This document shows positions 38,899-47,657 of a DNA stretch of 64,000 bases, piece by piece (positions within the stretch are counted from its first letter, which is position 1; every line of letters starts with the position of its first letter). The position numbers and the translations under genes are program-made. Origin of the DNA: Deltaproteobacteria bacterium (GTDB lineage Bacteria > Bdellovibrionota_C > UBA2361 > JAFLCA01); NCBI GenBank assembly GCA_017302875.1, contig JAFLCA010000001.1:1-64000 (forward strand). Reading direction: 5' to 3'. The notes under the pieces are model-generated. The model saw nothing but the letters and a program-made list of their open reading frames with translations. It had not been told where the DNA came from and did no database searches.

Positions 38899-39612
38899 CT
38901 ACTTCCCAAATTCCGGACAAAAAGCAGAAACGTCTTCAGGCGTTCCTAGAACATGAACGGCCTCCGATGGCACGACATCTGCGTAAACGCTATAACGAGA
39001 ATCGCGCAGTAGGTGATTGTACAGCGGCGCAACAAAGCGCTCAGGATAGGCCGCATGGTCTGAACGGTGATAGCATTCTTCAAACAAATCGAATGAGCTA
39101 AAATAGTACAATCCAATCGTTCCAAATTCGCTGATCCGTTTCTTTTCTGTAACTTGCGAAACTTTCCCTGAAGCGTCGAAGGTGCAAAAACTCCAACGAT
39201 CTCCTTCTGCCTTGAACACTGGAATCCAACCGTCTCCTTTGATGTGGGCTGGCACGAGTTGCTCGGGCTCGACGTAGGTATCAATGTTGTAAATGAGAGT
39301 TGACGCTGCGGTGTTACCGATGAGTTCTTTTGCTAGCAGAGCCGATTCGGCTTGACCTGAGGTGAGCGCATCGAGTTCCAAGATTTTTATCCTCGTCACA
39401 CCGAGTTTTTCACATTCTCGCTCGATGTAGGTGCGCGTAGCATGACTTTTTCTAGTGACGAAAATAAATTGATGTGAAAAAAAATTTTGAAGACTACTGA
39501 GCGACCATAAGAAAAGAGACCGCCCGTTTACTTCAATCATATGTTTGGGGACGTCGATGCCGATTTCTCGAAAACGGGCACCCTCGCCTGCCATGGTGAT
39601 GATAATGTTCAC
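38899..39612 (-). CDS. Sugar-1-phosphate nucleotidyltransferase-like protein
   Basis: 237 residues. The start IIITMAGEGARFREIGIDVPKHMIEVNGRSL contains the G-x-G-x-R phosphate loop and the PKHM lysine of nucleotidyltransferases, and NIDTYVEPEQ supplies a metal aspartate. It is shorter than RmlA and closer to the compact NTP-transferases found in capsule clusters. The nucleotide and sugar (or alditol/choline) phosphate are unknown. Its ATG overlaps the stop of the upstream fusion gene by four bases, indicating tight coupling with that kinase fusion. Confidence 0.75.
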   Translation of the reverse strand: MNIIITMAGEGARFREIGIDVPKHMIEVNGRSLFLWSLSSLQNFFSHQFIFVTRKSHATRTYIERECEKLGVTRIKILELDALTSGQAESALLAKELIGNTAASTLIYNIDTYVEPEQLVPAHIKGDGWIPVFKAEGDRWSFCTFDASGKVSQVTEKKRISEFGTIGLYYFSSFDLFEECYHRSDHAAYPERFVAPLYNHLLRDSRYSVYADVVPSEAVHVLGTPEDVSAFCPEFGK

Positions 39613-41267
39613 GTGCGCGCCTCGAAGCCCTGAGATGCCATGGTGTATTTCTGCAGCCCGGTTGCTAGCATGACGATTTGCCGATTCAGGTGATCAGAAT
39701 GTAACGGCAGCATACTTAAGAATAAGATTGACTCCAGCATACGCACTGTTTCTTGATCCTGAGGATAGAGAGAGCTCATGCGTTGATTAAACATCGAAGC
39801 TACGCAGTCTTGGTAGGCAGACGTGCTTATCGAGTACGATATAGAGTTTTCTTCGCATACTGCGAAGAATGAGTCATTAATTATCATCTCATAGTGGCCA
39901 TTGAAGCTATGACTTAGCTTCGCCAGATCGTAACGATAGTCGCCGTATATCGTGAAATCGCCAAACTGCCCACGAGGATCGATTAGCTTAATTATTCTGC
40001 TTCTTGGGTCGAACAAGATATTTGAAGCGCATAGATCGCCGTGAATGACGCTGAGGGTTTGACGGCTTGGAACGAGAGATTGCCAATGAGATTGTAGGTC
40101 CGCAATGATTTCATTGAGACAGGGGTAGTGACGTTTGTTAATTACGACATCGCGCTTAAAGAAACGTGAGAGGATCGGATGTTGCCGCACCTGTTCCATG
40201 CGACGAATGGTTTTAGCAACGTACATCTCTTTGAGAGCGGCAGGGAGGCTACCGGCCGGCGGCGTGCTATGATGCGACTGCATTTCGCGTATCGTAGCGA
40301 AAATTGCATCAAACACGTGATTCCATATGCCGAGATTGTGGCCTCCGGATAGGAGCAATTCGCCGACAGTTGGGTATCCGTAGAATTCCATCTTGAGGAA
40401 GGGATTTTGTTTGTCCAATGAGTAGTCGAACACTTGGGGTACGTATGGTTTGAGAGCTGTCGGAATTTCTAGGTACCACGCGATCTCGCCAATGAATTTT
40501 TCAGTTTGCTCACTTTTCTTGGTTAGCATCGGGCGATGCGTATCGATACTGACTTGGTTGAAGAATCGCTTATTGAGGCTCTTTTTTCGTTCGTGATAAT
40601 AATTGTCGACATGCCCAAAATCATGCCATTCCTTCACTCTTTGTAGGCGATACTCCCGAACGCTTAGATAGTTCATCAAAGCCGAATAGAAGAGGCCGAG
40701 TCCTTCGCATGGCTTTTCCGTACGTAAATGTTCGAGAAACTCGAGCGGCTTTTTGATAAGAAACACGCCCGTAAACACGTGGCGCGGCTTCGAATCATCG
40801 ATGATCCCTTTGTCGGTTATGTTCGTAATTTTCCCGGCGGCGTATTCAAAAGTCGTCCATCGAAAGGACTCCGAGATATCCTCAAAGAAAATGGTGTCCG
40901 TGGTAAGGTCTAACGCCGCGTCGATAATTGTATCTCCGAAGTTAAGAAAGAGATTGTCGCAAGTCGTCAGATCCATTTGCTCGAGGGTATTGAGCACGGC
41001 AGCGCCCAAATCCGGCAAGCGAGGAATTTCAAGGAGAGACACATTCTTTAAATGAGCCGAATCAACGCTTGCTTGTAAGAGATCTTTGCCTTCGCAAACT
41101 GATAATGCGAACTCGATAGTGCCGGGCAAGCTCTGATACTGGTCAATAATTGATCGATACAAAGGCCGCGCGCGTACCGGAATAAGTGCGGGTGGGATAC
41201 GACCTACATCGAGCTGCATCTCCGCATCAACAAATCGCGAGGTCGGGATGAGGATAATGGTGCGCAC
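39609..41267 (-). CDS. Pseudo-nucleotidyltransferase fused to an APH-like kinase
   Basis: 552 residues. Residues 1-230 have nucleotidyltransferase topology (PPALIPVRARPLYRSIID, LFLNFGDTIIDAALDL, KEWHDFGHVDNYYHERK), but the glycine-rich phosphate loop is absent: residues 1-25 have no G-x-G-T-R. Residues 255-540 form an aminoglycoside/choline-kinase-like domain with Brenner motif HGDLCASN (409-416) and a metal aspartate, Asp430 in LIDPRG. A kinase that supplies a phosphorylated substrate to the intact nucleotidyltransferase downstream is a reasonable model. Confidence 0.7.
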   Translation of the reverse strand: MRTIILIPTSRFVDAEMQLDVGRIPPALIPVRARPLYRSIIDQYQSLPGTIEFALSVCEGKDLLQASVDSAHLKNVSLLEIPRLPDLGAAVLNTLEQMDLTTCDNLFLNFGDTIIDAALDLTTDTIFFEDISESFRWTTFEYAAGKITNITDKGIIDDSKPRHVFTGVFLIKKPLEFLEHLRTEKPCEGLGLFYSALMNYLSVREYRLQRVKEWHDFGHVDNYYHERKKSLNKRFFNQVSIDTHRPMLTKKSEQTEKFIGEIAWYLEIPTALKPYVPQVFDYSLDKQNPFLKMEFYGYPTVGELLLSGGHNLGIWNHVFDAIFATIREMQSHHSTPPAGSLPAALKEMYVAKTIRRMEQVRQHPILSRFFKRDVVINKRHYPCLNEIIADLQSHWQSLVPSRQTLSVIHGDLCASNILFDPRSRIIKLIDPRGQFGDFTIYGDYRYDLAKLSHSFNGHYEMIINDSFFAVCEENSISYSISTSAYQDCVASMFNQRMSSLYPQDQETVRMLESILFLSMLPLHSDHLNRQIVMLATGLQKYTMASQGFEART

Positions 41268-41278
41268 GTTTGGAGTAT

Positions 41279-42280
41279 TTAGAGCCGATCTAATTCGACT
41301 AAAAGCTTCTTTAGTTGTTGATTGTGAGGATCGAGGGTCAGTGCTTTCTTTGCGTATTCTCTGGCTTCAGCAAAGTTCTTCTTTTCAATCCAATAGAGAG
41401 CCGCGTTAATAATTGTTTCGACATTTGACGACGACTCTGCAAGTTGACGGCTGATTTCCTGCCACGCGGGATCGGTCAGGCTGGCACCGGCAGCAGGTTT
41501 TCTCATTTCAACAAAATAGCCGACCGTGAACTGCTCGATCATATTTGTTTCATCGAGCTCAAATAAGCGCAGTGGAAGAATTTGACCGAAGAAATTGTTT
41601 ACCACTTTGCTGTCTTCTCGTTCGAGGTTGAGCGTGCTTGCGATATACCCAGCGGACCGAGCTACCTCTTGCGAGAGCAACTTGAAGAATCCCCCGTTCG
41701 ATGTAATCTCAGAAACCTCGAGCCCAAATTCAGTTCCAAAATGCTGATACCAATGGGGCGTATAGCCGCCGTAAAAATGGAATGGCAATTGATGTAATCC
41801 CGATCCGAGCGGAGCAGTAATGAATATACGACCGCCGGGTTTGACGATTCGTGACATTTCACGCAACGCTTCAATCGGCTCAGGCACATGCTCAAATACT
41901 TCTGTGCACAGAAGTACGTCGAACGAGGCATCAGGTACGGGAATACTTTTGATGTCAGATACGTAGTCGATATGACCATATTCCGACGTTCCGCCAAGTT
42001 TTTCTCCCGTGTATTGTTTGAAGTCATGGGTCTTGTATTCGCAGTGTGAAAATAGATTCCTGTACGGACAGGTGCCTGCTCCGATATCGAGCACCTTGGT
42101 TCCGCTCGCTAGGCTGCTGGCTTTTTTGGCCACCCAGCGATCGCGTTCACGTTGATTGAAGTCATGGACTTCATCAAGCTGCGGGTTGAGAGTTTTTGGT
42201 TGAATAACGTTCCAAAGGCGCGCTGCAAACTCAATGACGTGCGGCGGAACCGTTTCTATCCCCTGCGCTTTGCTTTCCAT
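41279..42280 (-). CDS. Class I SAM-dependent methyltransferase with TPR tail
   Basis: 333 residues. SAM-binding motif I is VLDIGAGTCPYRNLF. FDVLLCTEVFEHVPEPIEALREM is the typical post-II segment of Methyltransf_11 enzymes, followed by KPGGRIFITAPLGSG. The C-terminal 60 residues are a TPR pair (INAALYWIEKKNFAEAREYAKKAL). It is probably a sugar or glycan methyltransferase. It starts the three-gene minus-strand operon with the kinase fusion and nucleotidyltransferase (11-base gap). Confidence 0.75.
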   Translation of the reverse strand: MESKAQGIETVPPHVIEFAARLWNVIQPKTLNPQLDEVHDFNQRERDRWVAKKASSLASGTKVLDIGAGTCPYRNLFSHCEYKTHDFKQYTGEKLGGTSEYGHIDYVSDIKSIPVPDASFDVLLCTEVFEHVPEPIEALREMSRIVKPGGRIFITAPLGSGLHQLPFHFYGGYTPHWYQHFGTEFGLEVSEITSNGGFFKLLSQEVARSAGYIASTLNLEREDSKVVNNFFGQILPLRLFELDETNMIEQFTVGYFVEMRKPAAGASLTDPAWQEISRQLAESSSNVETIINAALYWIEKKNFAEAREYAKKALTLDPHNQQLKKLLVELDRL

Positions 42281-42459
42281 GAATCAGTAACTCCAGCTAG
42301 ATCGAGCTTTTAACCTAAGATTAAGATTTGATGACTGTGGCTTACGATTCAACAGTTATTACAAAATGAATATGAGTAAAATCACATGGTTAGCTGCTGT
42401 TCTTGAGGCCTTTCACCCCTGTGCAAGTGGCAGCGGAGCAGGCGCCCTGTCTAGGGCAT

Positions 42460-43710
42460 ATGACGAAGTGCACCGATATAGTAGGTTGGGAAAAAGTTCT
42501 CGATACGTATGGAAAAACCGTTTTTGATGAGCGCTGCATGAAAGTTGATCTTCCCTTGATGCAAAATAATATTACGCCTGAAGACCTTGAGGCGGTGATA
42601 AGTTTTTTAAAAACAAATCCTATTCTTACTAATTCTGCTAAGTGCAGAGAGTTTGAACAACGCTGGTCGGAATGGCTGGGTGTAAAATACAGCGTTTTCG
42701 TGAATTCAGGCTCATCAGCCAATATCATGACCATGGCAATCCTGCGTGAAGTGCTTGGCGCGGGTGAAATTATTACTCCCCCGCTGACATGGATCTCCGA
42801 TGTCATTTCGGTGGTGAAAGCTGGCTTCACCCCGATTTTTGCCGACATTAATCTAAAGAATTTGTGCATGGATGAAGACTTCATTCTTGGAAGCATTACA
42901 CCACGCACACGGGCTGTTTTCCTTACCCATGTTCTTGGCTTCAACGGTCTATCGCAACGTTTGCTCGATGTCTTGAAAGAGAAAAACATCGCGCTCGTTG
43001 AGGATGTCTGCGAGTCGCATGGAGCAACTTTTAAAGGGAGAAAACTTGGCAGCTTCGGTTTGGTTTCGAATTTCTCCTTTTACTTTGCGCACCATCTCAG
43101 CACCATTGAAGGCGGTATGGTTTGCACAAATGATGAGAATATTTATCAGATGGCGCGCATGTTTCGGTCTCACGGCATGACACGAGAGATGACCAACGAA
43201 AACATGAAGAACGAGTATACTAAGAATAATCCTGACCTAAGACCTGAATTTATCTTTGCGTACCCAGGATTTAATTTTCGCAGCACCGAAATTAATGGTG
43301 TCATTGGCTTAGCCCAACTCCCGCGTTTGGATACTAACAACGAGTTGCGACGTCGAAATTTTAAATTGTTTCTTGAATTGCTTGATGACTCCAAGTACGT
43401 CACTGACTTTGACATCGAGGGCAGTAGTAACTATGCGTTTACTCTGGTGCTCAAGAATAGAGATACCGCATTTTGTGAACGACTCATGCAGGCAATGAAG
43501 AGCGCAAATATTGAATATCGAAGAGGAACGGCGGGCGGGGGGAATCAGCTGCGACAACCTTATCTTAAAGCTTTGCTGGGAGAGCAGGAACTTTCTCGCT
43601 TTCCGAATGTCGATTATGTGCACTTCTTTGGATTTTATATTGGGAACTTCCCAACGCTTTCCGAAGAGAAAGTGCGGGCACTGTGCACCTTCTTGAATGG
43701 AGTTCGCTAG
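42460..43710 (+). CDS. PLP-dependent sugar 3-dehydratase/aminotransferase homologue with active-site His
   Basis: 416 residues, DegT/DnrJ/EryC1/StrS fold. VNSGSSANIM binds the cofactor phosphate, VEDVCESHGA holds the aspartate under the pyridine ring, and the internal-aldimine lysine is replaced by histidine: FSFYFAHHLSTIEGG, His211. The same Lys-to-His exchange defines ColD (GDP-4-keto-6-deoxymannose 3-dehydratase) and RfbH, which remove the C3 hydroxyl instead of transaminating. The ATG at 42460 is used; a later ATG at 42538 would still keep the domain. It ends with a 4-base overlap with a convergent glycosyltransferase. Confidence 0.75.
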   Translation: MTKCTDIVGWEKVLDTYGKTVFDERCMKVDLPLMQNNITPEDLEAVISFLKTNPILTNSAKCREFEQRWSEWLGVKYSVFVNSGSSANIMTMAILREVLGAGEIITPPLTWISDVISVVKAGFTPIFADINLKNLCMDEDFILGSITPRTRAVFLTHVLGFNGLSQRLLDVLKEKNIALVEDVCESHGATFKGRKLGSFGLVSNFSFYFAHHLSTIEGGMVCTNDENIYQMARMFRSHGMTREMTNENMKNEYTKNNPDLRPEFIFAYPGFNFRSTEINGVIGLAQLPRLDTNNELRRRNFKLFLELLDDSKYVTDFDIEGSSNYAFTLVLKNRDTAFCERLMQAMKSANIEYRRGTAGGGNQLRQPYLKALLGEQELSRFPNVDYVHFFGFYIGNFPTLSEEKVRALCTFLNGVR

Positions 43711-44822
43711 TAGGTCGTAGATGCGCGGCCTTGCAGCCAAGGAAATACGGTCCCGAGGAACCCTTCGGTTGTATGGTAGGCGAGCACTTTCTTCGTGGCA
43801 TTGCTTGTAATCGCTTGTGCTAGGCTCTTATCTTTTTGGAGCATGCGAATCTTTTCGGCCAGTTCTTCCGGGGTGGAGTAGAGAAGAATTTCCTTTCCGT
43901 CCTCGAAGTGCATCATCGAGCGTGTTCGATCAACCATTCGTGCCGCGATCACTGGTCTTCCAGCGGCCATAGATTCTACAACCCGCCCTGCATATGCTTT
44001 TCCACGCTGCGGCAAATTCACCGTGGCAATTCCCTCACGCAGTCCAGTCTGCCATAGATCAAAGCATTCCCTGCGTAACGTGAGCAAAGCGTTCTGATAG
44101 AGTGTGAGCATCTCGTGGTTTACGCCTGGCTGAACCAAAAGACCTTGGATTTGCTGGTGTAGTTGATCGTACAGAGCCGGTAGTTGAGTTGACCATTCAG
44201 GCGACTGCGCGCGGTACCCTAACAGGCCCTGTAATACCGGATGCTCGAGCCATTGCTTGCGTTCCCCGTAGGCCGTTCCGAAGAATAGCGCTTGATCGGT
44301 GGATGGTGGTGGAGGATTTAAGTTTACACATCTGCGCGGCACAGCAAATCCCGGTGGAAAGGCCATTGTTGCGACTGAGGTGGTCCTCGCAATTCGCTCG
44401 ACGTCTGCTTCGTCCGTTGCGAGAAGATGCGTGACCCATGGCAGCCTTTGCTGCGTATGTAGTTCGCGTTTTCTGCAGCCTTCCGGATTTGATTTCCATT
44501 CTTCTGGAAAAATTTCGAGACTCTCAAATGACCAACCAAGTCGAACTGGAACAGTTTCGCGAAGCCAGTTGAGAAGGCTGTCGTCGAGCGCAGAGTGGAC
44601 AAATTCTATCCAAACTTGATCAAATTTCATTCCCGTGCACAAAGATCGTATGTGATCGACAAACGAGGGAATATGACCACCGTAAGGATGATAGGTTGGG
44701 ACCGTAAAGACATTTACCCGATGGGAGGTGATAGCTTCGACTAAGCTTATCGTTCCACCGTAGCCCCATTTCGAAGCATCCTTCCAGACGGGAAACTCCA
44801 AAGGCAAAAATAAGATATTCAT
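43707..44822 (-). CDS. GT-B glycosyltransferase of the island
   Basis: 371 residues. The N-terminal NILFLPLEFPVWKDASKWGYG and the late VESMAAGRPVIAARMVDRTRSMMHFEDGKEILLYSTPEELAEKI region identify a GT4-like or CgeB-like donor domain, where the glycine-containing loop and acidic residues bind the nucleotide sugar. Mid-protein similarity is low. The ATG at 44822 follows a GTG at 44825; either could initiate. It lies downstream of the CgeB-like gene on the same strand (42-base gap), so the two are probably one operon. Confidence 0.65.
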   Translation of the reverse strand: MNILFLPLEFPVWKDASKWGYGGTISLVEAITSHRVNVFTVPTYHPYGGHIPSFVDHIRSLCTGMKFDQVWIEFVHSALDDSLLNWLRETVPVRLGWSFESLEIFPEEWKSNPEGCRKRELHTQQRLPWVTHLLATDEADVERIARTTSVATMAFPPGFAVPRRCVNLNPPPPSTDQALFFGTAYGERKQWLEHPVLQGLLGYRAQSPEWSTQLPALYDQLHQQIQGLLVQPGVNHEMLTLYQNALLTLRRECFDLWQTGLREGIATVNLPQRGKAYAGRVVESMAAGRPVIAARMVDRTRSMMHFEDGKEILLYSTPEELAEKIRMLQKDKSLAQAITSNATKKVLAYHTTEGFLGTVFPWLQGRASTTY

Positions 44823-44864
44823 CACTAACCTTTACTCGTTATCGGTTGAGAAGATAGTCAAGGC

Positions 44865-46442
44865 TCACGAGCTGCAACGCGCACGAACTGCCTCTTCACG
44901 TGACACGTCTCCCATTAGAGCATAGACAGCAGCCACAGCTTCTAACAACTGCGTGTTAAGACGAGGGCATGAGACAAGAAGCTCAAGCAGTTGTCGTGAC
45001 GCCGCGAGCTGACCTACTTCAGCGAGAATGCTGCTTAAACGTATAGCCACAACATAATCCTCAGGGTGCATTCGCAGGTACGCGTTGAAGTATTCAATGC
45101 CTCGAGAAATATTGCCGGCAAGAATGTCTATCTCTCCGCGCAGCGGAAATTTTGCTGGTACCAGTTCTTCTCCTAACAACTGCTCAGATTGAGTAAGCAG
45201 ATTTTTTATTGCATGCTCATCTTTTGTTCTTCGCAGCAAGCGTATAAAGGACGGAAAAATTTCAAAGTAATTTGGATCTGCTGCGAGACATCGATCTATA
45301 GCCGATCGGGCCTCGCTATACAGTCCGGCAGAATAATTGAGTTCGGCCAATGATGTGAGGGTTTTGAGATGCTTTGGATCTTGGGCGAGAACTTCATAGC
45401 AACGGCAGACAGAAGTAACAAAGCTGGACGCAGGCACGATGGACGAATTTCTGCGGAAAAGCGCTTCAGCCTCGATCAGGGGAGCTGCAGCGAGTGCCTT
45501 TTCAAAAATAGTGGACCAAAAGTATTTGCCGTTGAAATAGTACGTAGCTTTTGCGCATCCATTCGCCGCAATAAGAGACCGTTCTTCGTCATGCGAAAGA
45601 AAATACTGCACCTTGTTCGCTAAATCTTCCAAGCTTTCATAGGTGACATAGTCTTGCATTGGACGAAACCAATTGTCGGTTGCCATTCCAGCATTTTCAA
45701 GTAACAAGGAGCCGCACAAAGTCGATTCGATGGCTCGTCCAACGATGGTTTGCGCTCCATGATCGTTGATGCCTAGGGTTAGTTTGGAGCGCTGATAGAC
45801 CTCAGCGTATTTGTGGGAATTTATAAATTGTTCGCGTTGACCGCCTGTGCGATAGACGTTGATGCCGCGCGACGCTAGAAACGCCAACGTCTCTAATCGC
45901 TTTGGTCGCTGATCTACAGATCCCGGAAATGAAATATCAATGTCGCGAGGACTGCCGGGATTGAAATAAATGTTGGGATCCTTAGGGTGTGTTATATGAA
46001 AATGCTTCTTACCGTAAGGAATCGCCGGGTTGGCTGAGTTTCCGTCCACAACAAAGTCCACGCAGGGAACGATGCGATTGATAATTGGATGCCAATATTC
46101 CGCCTGCGAGTCGCCCCAGAAGGCTACTACGGGGATCTTCAAATCGCGCCGAATCGTAATCAGAGTGTCGAGTTGAAAATTTAGATAGTCATGGGTATCG
46201 GGATACCAAAGTATAAAAAGAAGGTCCGGACGGCTCGTAAGACAGCGTTCTAGGAGGTGAGAGTCAATTCCCTGCCCGTTTTGGGAGATGTATTCGTCCG
46301 GGTGAATAACCTCAAATGTTGCTAAGCCCGTTGCCTGCAAAGGAGCAGCGAAATTCTCCCAGCTGGAGCTCGGTCCACACGAAGGTACGAAGTCGCACCA
46401 TTTTTCAAAACTGAATAGGACGTGTGGCCTTTTGCGAGACAT
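44865..46442 (-). CDS. CgeB-like glycosyltransferase with TPR domain
   Basis: 525 residues. About 1-310 is a CgeB/DUF3880-type GT-B fold: LLFILWYPDTHDYLNFQLDT, PVVAFWGDSQAEYWHP, DISFPGSVDQRPKRLETL, KLTLGINDHGAQTIVGRAIESTLCGSLLLEN. About 340-520 contains at least four TPR-like repeats (LAELNYSAGLYSEARSAIDRCL and others). Fused TPRs recur in this island and may tether transferases to each other or to a protein acceptor. Donor and acceptor are unknown. Confidence 0.7.
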   Translation of the reverse strand: MSRKRPHVLFSFEKWCDFVPSCGPSSSWENFAAPLQATGLATFEVIHPDEYISQNGQGIDSHLLERCLTSRPDLLFILWYPDTHDYLNFQLDTLITIRRDLKIPVVAFWGDSQAEYWHPIINRIVPCVDFVVDGNSANPAIPYGKKHFHITHPKDPNIYFNPGSPRDIDISFPGSVDQRPKRLETLAFLASRGINVYRTGGQREQFINSHKYAEVYQRSKLTLGINDHGAQTIVGRAIESTLCGSLLLENAGMATDNWFRPMQDYVTYESLEDLANKVQYFLSHDEERSLIAANGCAKATYYFNGKYFWSTIFEKALAAAPLIEAEALFRRNSSIVPASSFVTSVCRCYEVLAQDPKHLKTLTSLAELNYSAGLYSEARSAIDRCLAADPNYFEIFPSFIRLLRRTKDEHAIKNLLTQSEQLLGEELVPAKFPLRGEIDILAGNISRGIEYFNAYLRMHPEDYVVAIRLSSILAEVGQLAASRQLLELLVSCPRLNTQLLEAVAAVYALMGDVSREEAVRARCSS

Positions 46443-46680
46443 GCTTACAGATTTGAAAATTATAAGCTCTTGATTCCAGCCATATTAGATGAGTGCCAGA
46501 TAGCACTAGATTCTGAGATTAGGGCACTTCTTGAGCGCGATTTTAGTACTTTCCAAGAGAATCAAGGCGGCCGTTGCGAGCATCGATACTGAAGACTGCG
46601 AGCGTAACTTTCGTTGCGGAACGGGATGGAATTTGAAATAGTTTAAGTACTTACGCCCAATTTTTACTCCATGGACGCAT

Positions 46681-47613
46681 ATGAATAGAAATGATCGAAT
46701 TGCCTGGTTTAAGAGCCTTGATAAGAAAGTCAGTAACTACGAGCATACCACCGAAGATTTGATGCTCTATCTGACACTCGACGAGAAGAGTCTGAAGGCC
46801 ATGCGCGCAGCTTCTGCTAATTATTTGCGTGCTTGTCTTGGAGAAGGACAGAATCTTTCGGATGATGCGTTGCTCGCTTCAATCAACGATGCGGCGCTGC
46901 CAAAACTCGCCAACCGTACACCAAACGGTGCCGTTCTTCCGAAGAAGGAAGTCGCTAAAGAATTTAATGAGCTCCACCGCGTTGTCGGCAATTGGGTGGA
47001 ATCGCTTGGCCTTGATGACATCGTTGCTGAAATCTTTTGTCCCCTCACCTTGCGTATTATGTCCGGCAAGGGGGATCCCAAACTGGCCGCGCGACCGTAT
47101 GCTACTAGCAAGATGCACGCAGATGTTTGGGCCGGAGATCCCGGTGATGGTGTTAACGTTATTGTCTCGCTTTTTGGTGACGTTGAAAAAACAGCCGTGG
47201 ACTTCTATCGGCCACCAGCAGATTTTGAAGATAGGTTCCTTAAACACTTGGCAGATTATGACGAAGGAAAAGAGTATCTCGTCGGATGCGAACCGTATAA
47301 ATTCGAGCCCCAGGTTGGAACCGTTTTGTTCTTCGATGCCATAGTTCCCCACAAGACAGCACGTAAGGGCGGTGAAGCGCGCGGAACCTTGCAGTTTAAC
47401 CTGCGCCGCAAGATTAGCGCTCCTGATCGTTTGAAGATTGACTCAATGTGCGACAAGGGCAAGTTGCAAAACTTTCTTCCACCGTCGCAATGGCTCAGCT
47501 TTGGCACCTCCAAGTATTTGCAATTTGAAGAGACGCTGCAGGATGCCAGAGCCGGTAACTTTACCACTCAGCCGTATAGCAAGAGCTTCTACAAGATAGT
47601 TGATCGAATTTAA
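46681..47613 (+). CDS. Putative Fe(II)/2-oxoglutarate-dependent oxygenase
   Basis: 310 residues, with no clear named family. The segment SKMHADVWAGDP supplies His146-x-Asp148, IVPHKTARKG a distal His224, and GEARGTLQFNLRR an Arg234 ten residues later. This spacing fits the facial triad plus 2-oxoglutarate-binding Arg of the double-stranded beta-helix oxygenases. Surrounding beta strands (GVNVIVSLFGDVEKTAVDFYR, QVGTVLFFDA) support that fold. It may hydroxylate or epimerise a sugar of the polysaccharide. It is followed by a GNRA-type hairpin and a methyltransferase gene. Confidence 0.55.
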   Translation: MNRNDRIAWFKSLDKKVSNYEHTTEDLMLYLTLDEKSLKAMRAASANYLRACLGEGQNLSDDALLASINDAALPKLANRTPNGAVLPKKEVAKEFNELHRVVGNWVESLGLDDIVAEIFCPLTLRIMSGKGDPKLAARPYATSKMHADVWAGDPGDGVNVIVSLFGDVEKTAVDFYRPPADFEDRFLKHLADYDEGKEYLVGCEPYKFEPQVGTVLFFDAIVPHKTARKGGEARGTLQFNLRRKISAPDRLKIDSMCDKGKLQNFLPPSQWLSFGTSKYLQFEETLQDARAGNFTTQPYSKSFYKIVDRI

Positions 47614-47615
47614 GG

Positions 47616-47637
47616 GGTGAGGGCGAGAGCCCTCGCC
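47616..47637 (+). other. Perfect stem with GAGA tetraloop between two genes
   Basis: GGTGAGGGC and GCCCTCGCC pair over nine bases (one G-T wobble) around the GNRA-type loop GAGA, in the 44-bp gap between the oxygenase-like and methyltransferase genes. No T-run follows, so it is more likely an mRNA-stabilising or processing hairpin than a terminator. Confidence 0.4.
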
Positions 47638-47657
47638 TGTTCCACCCACGGGTGCGC

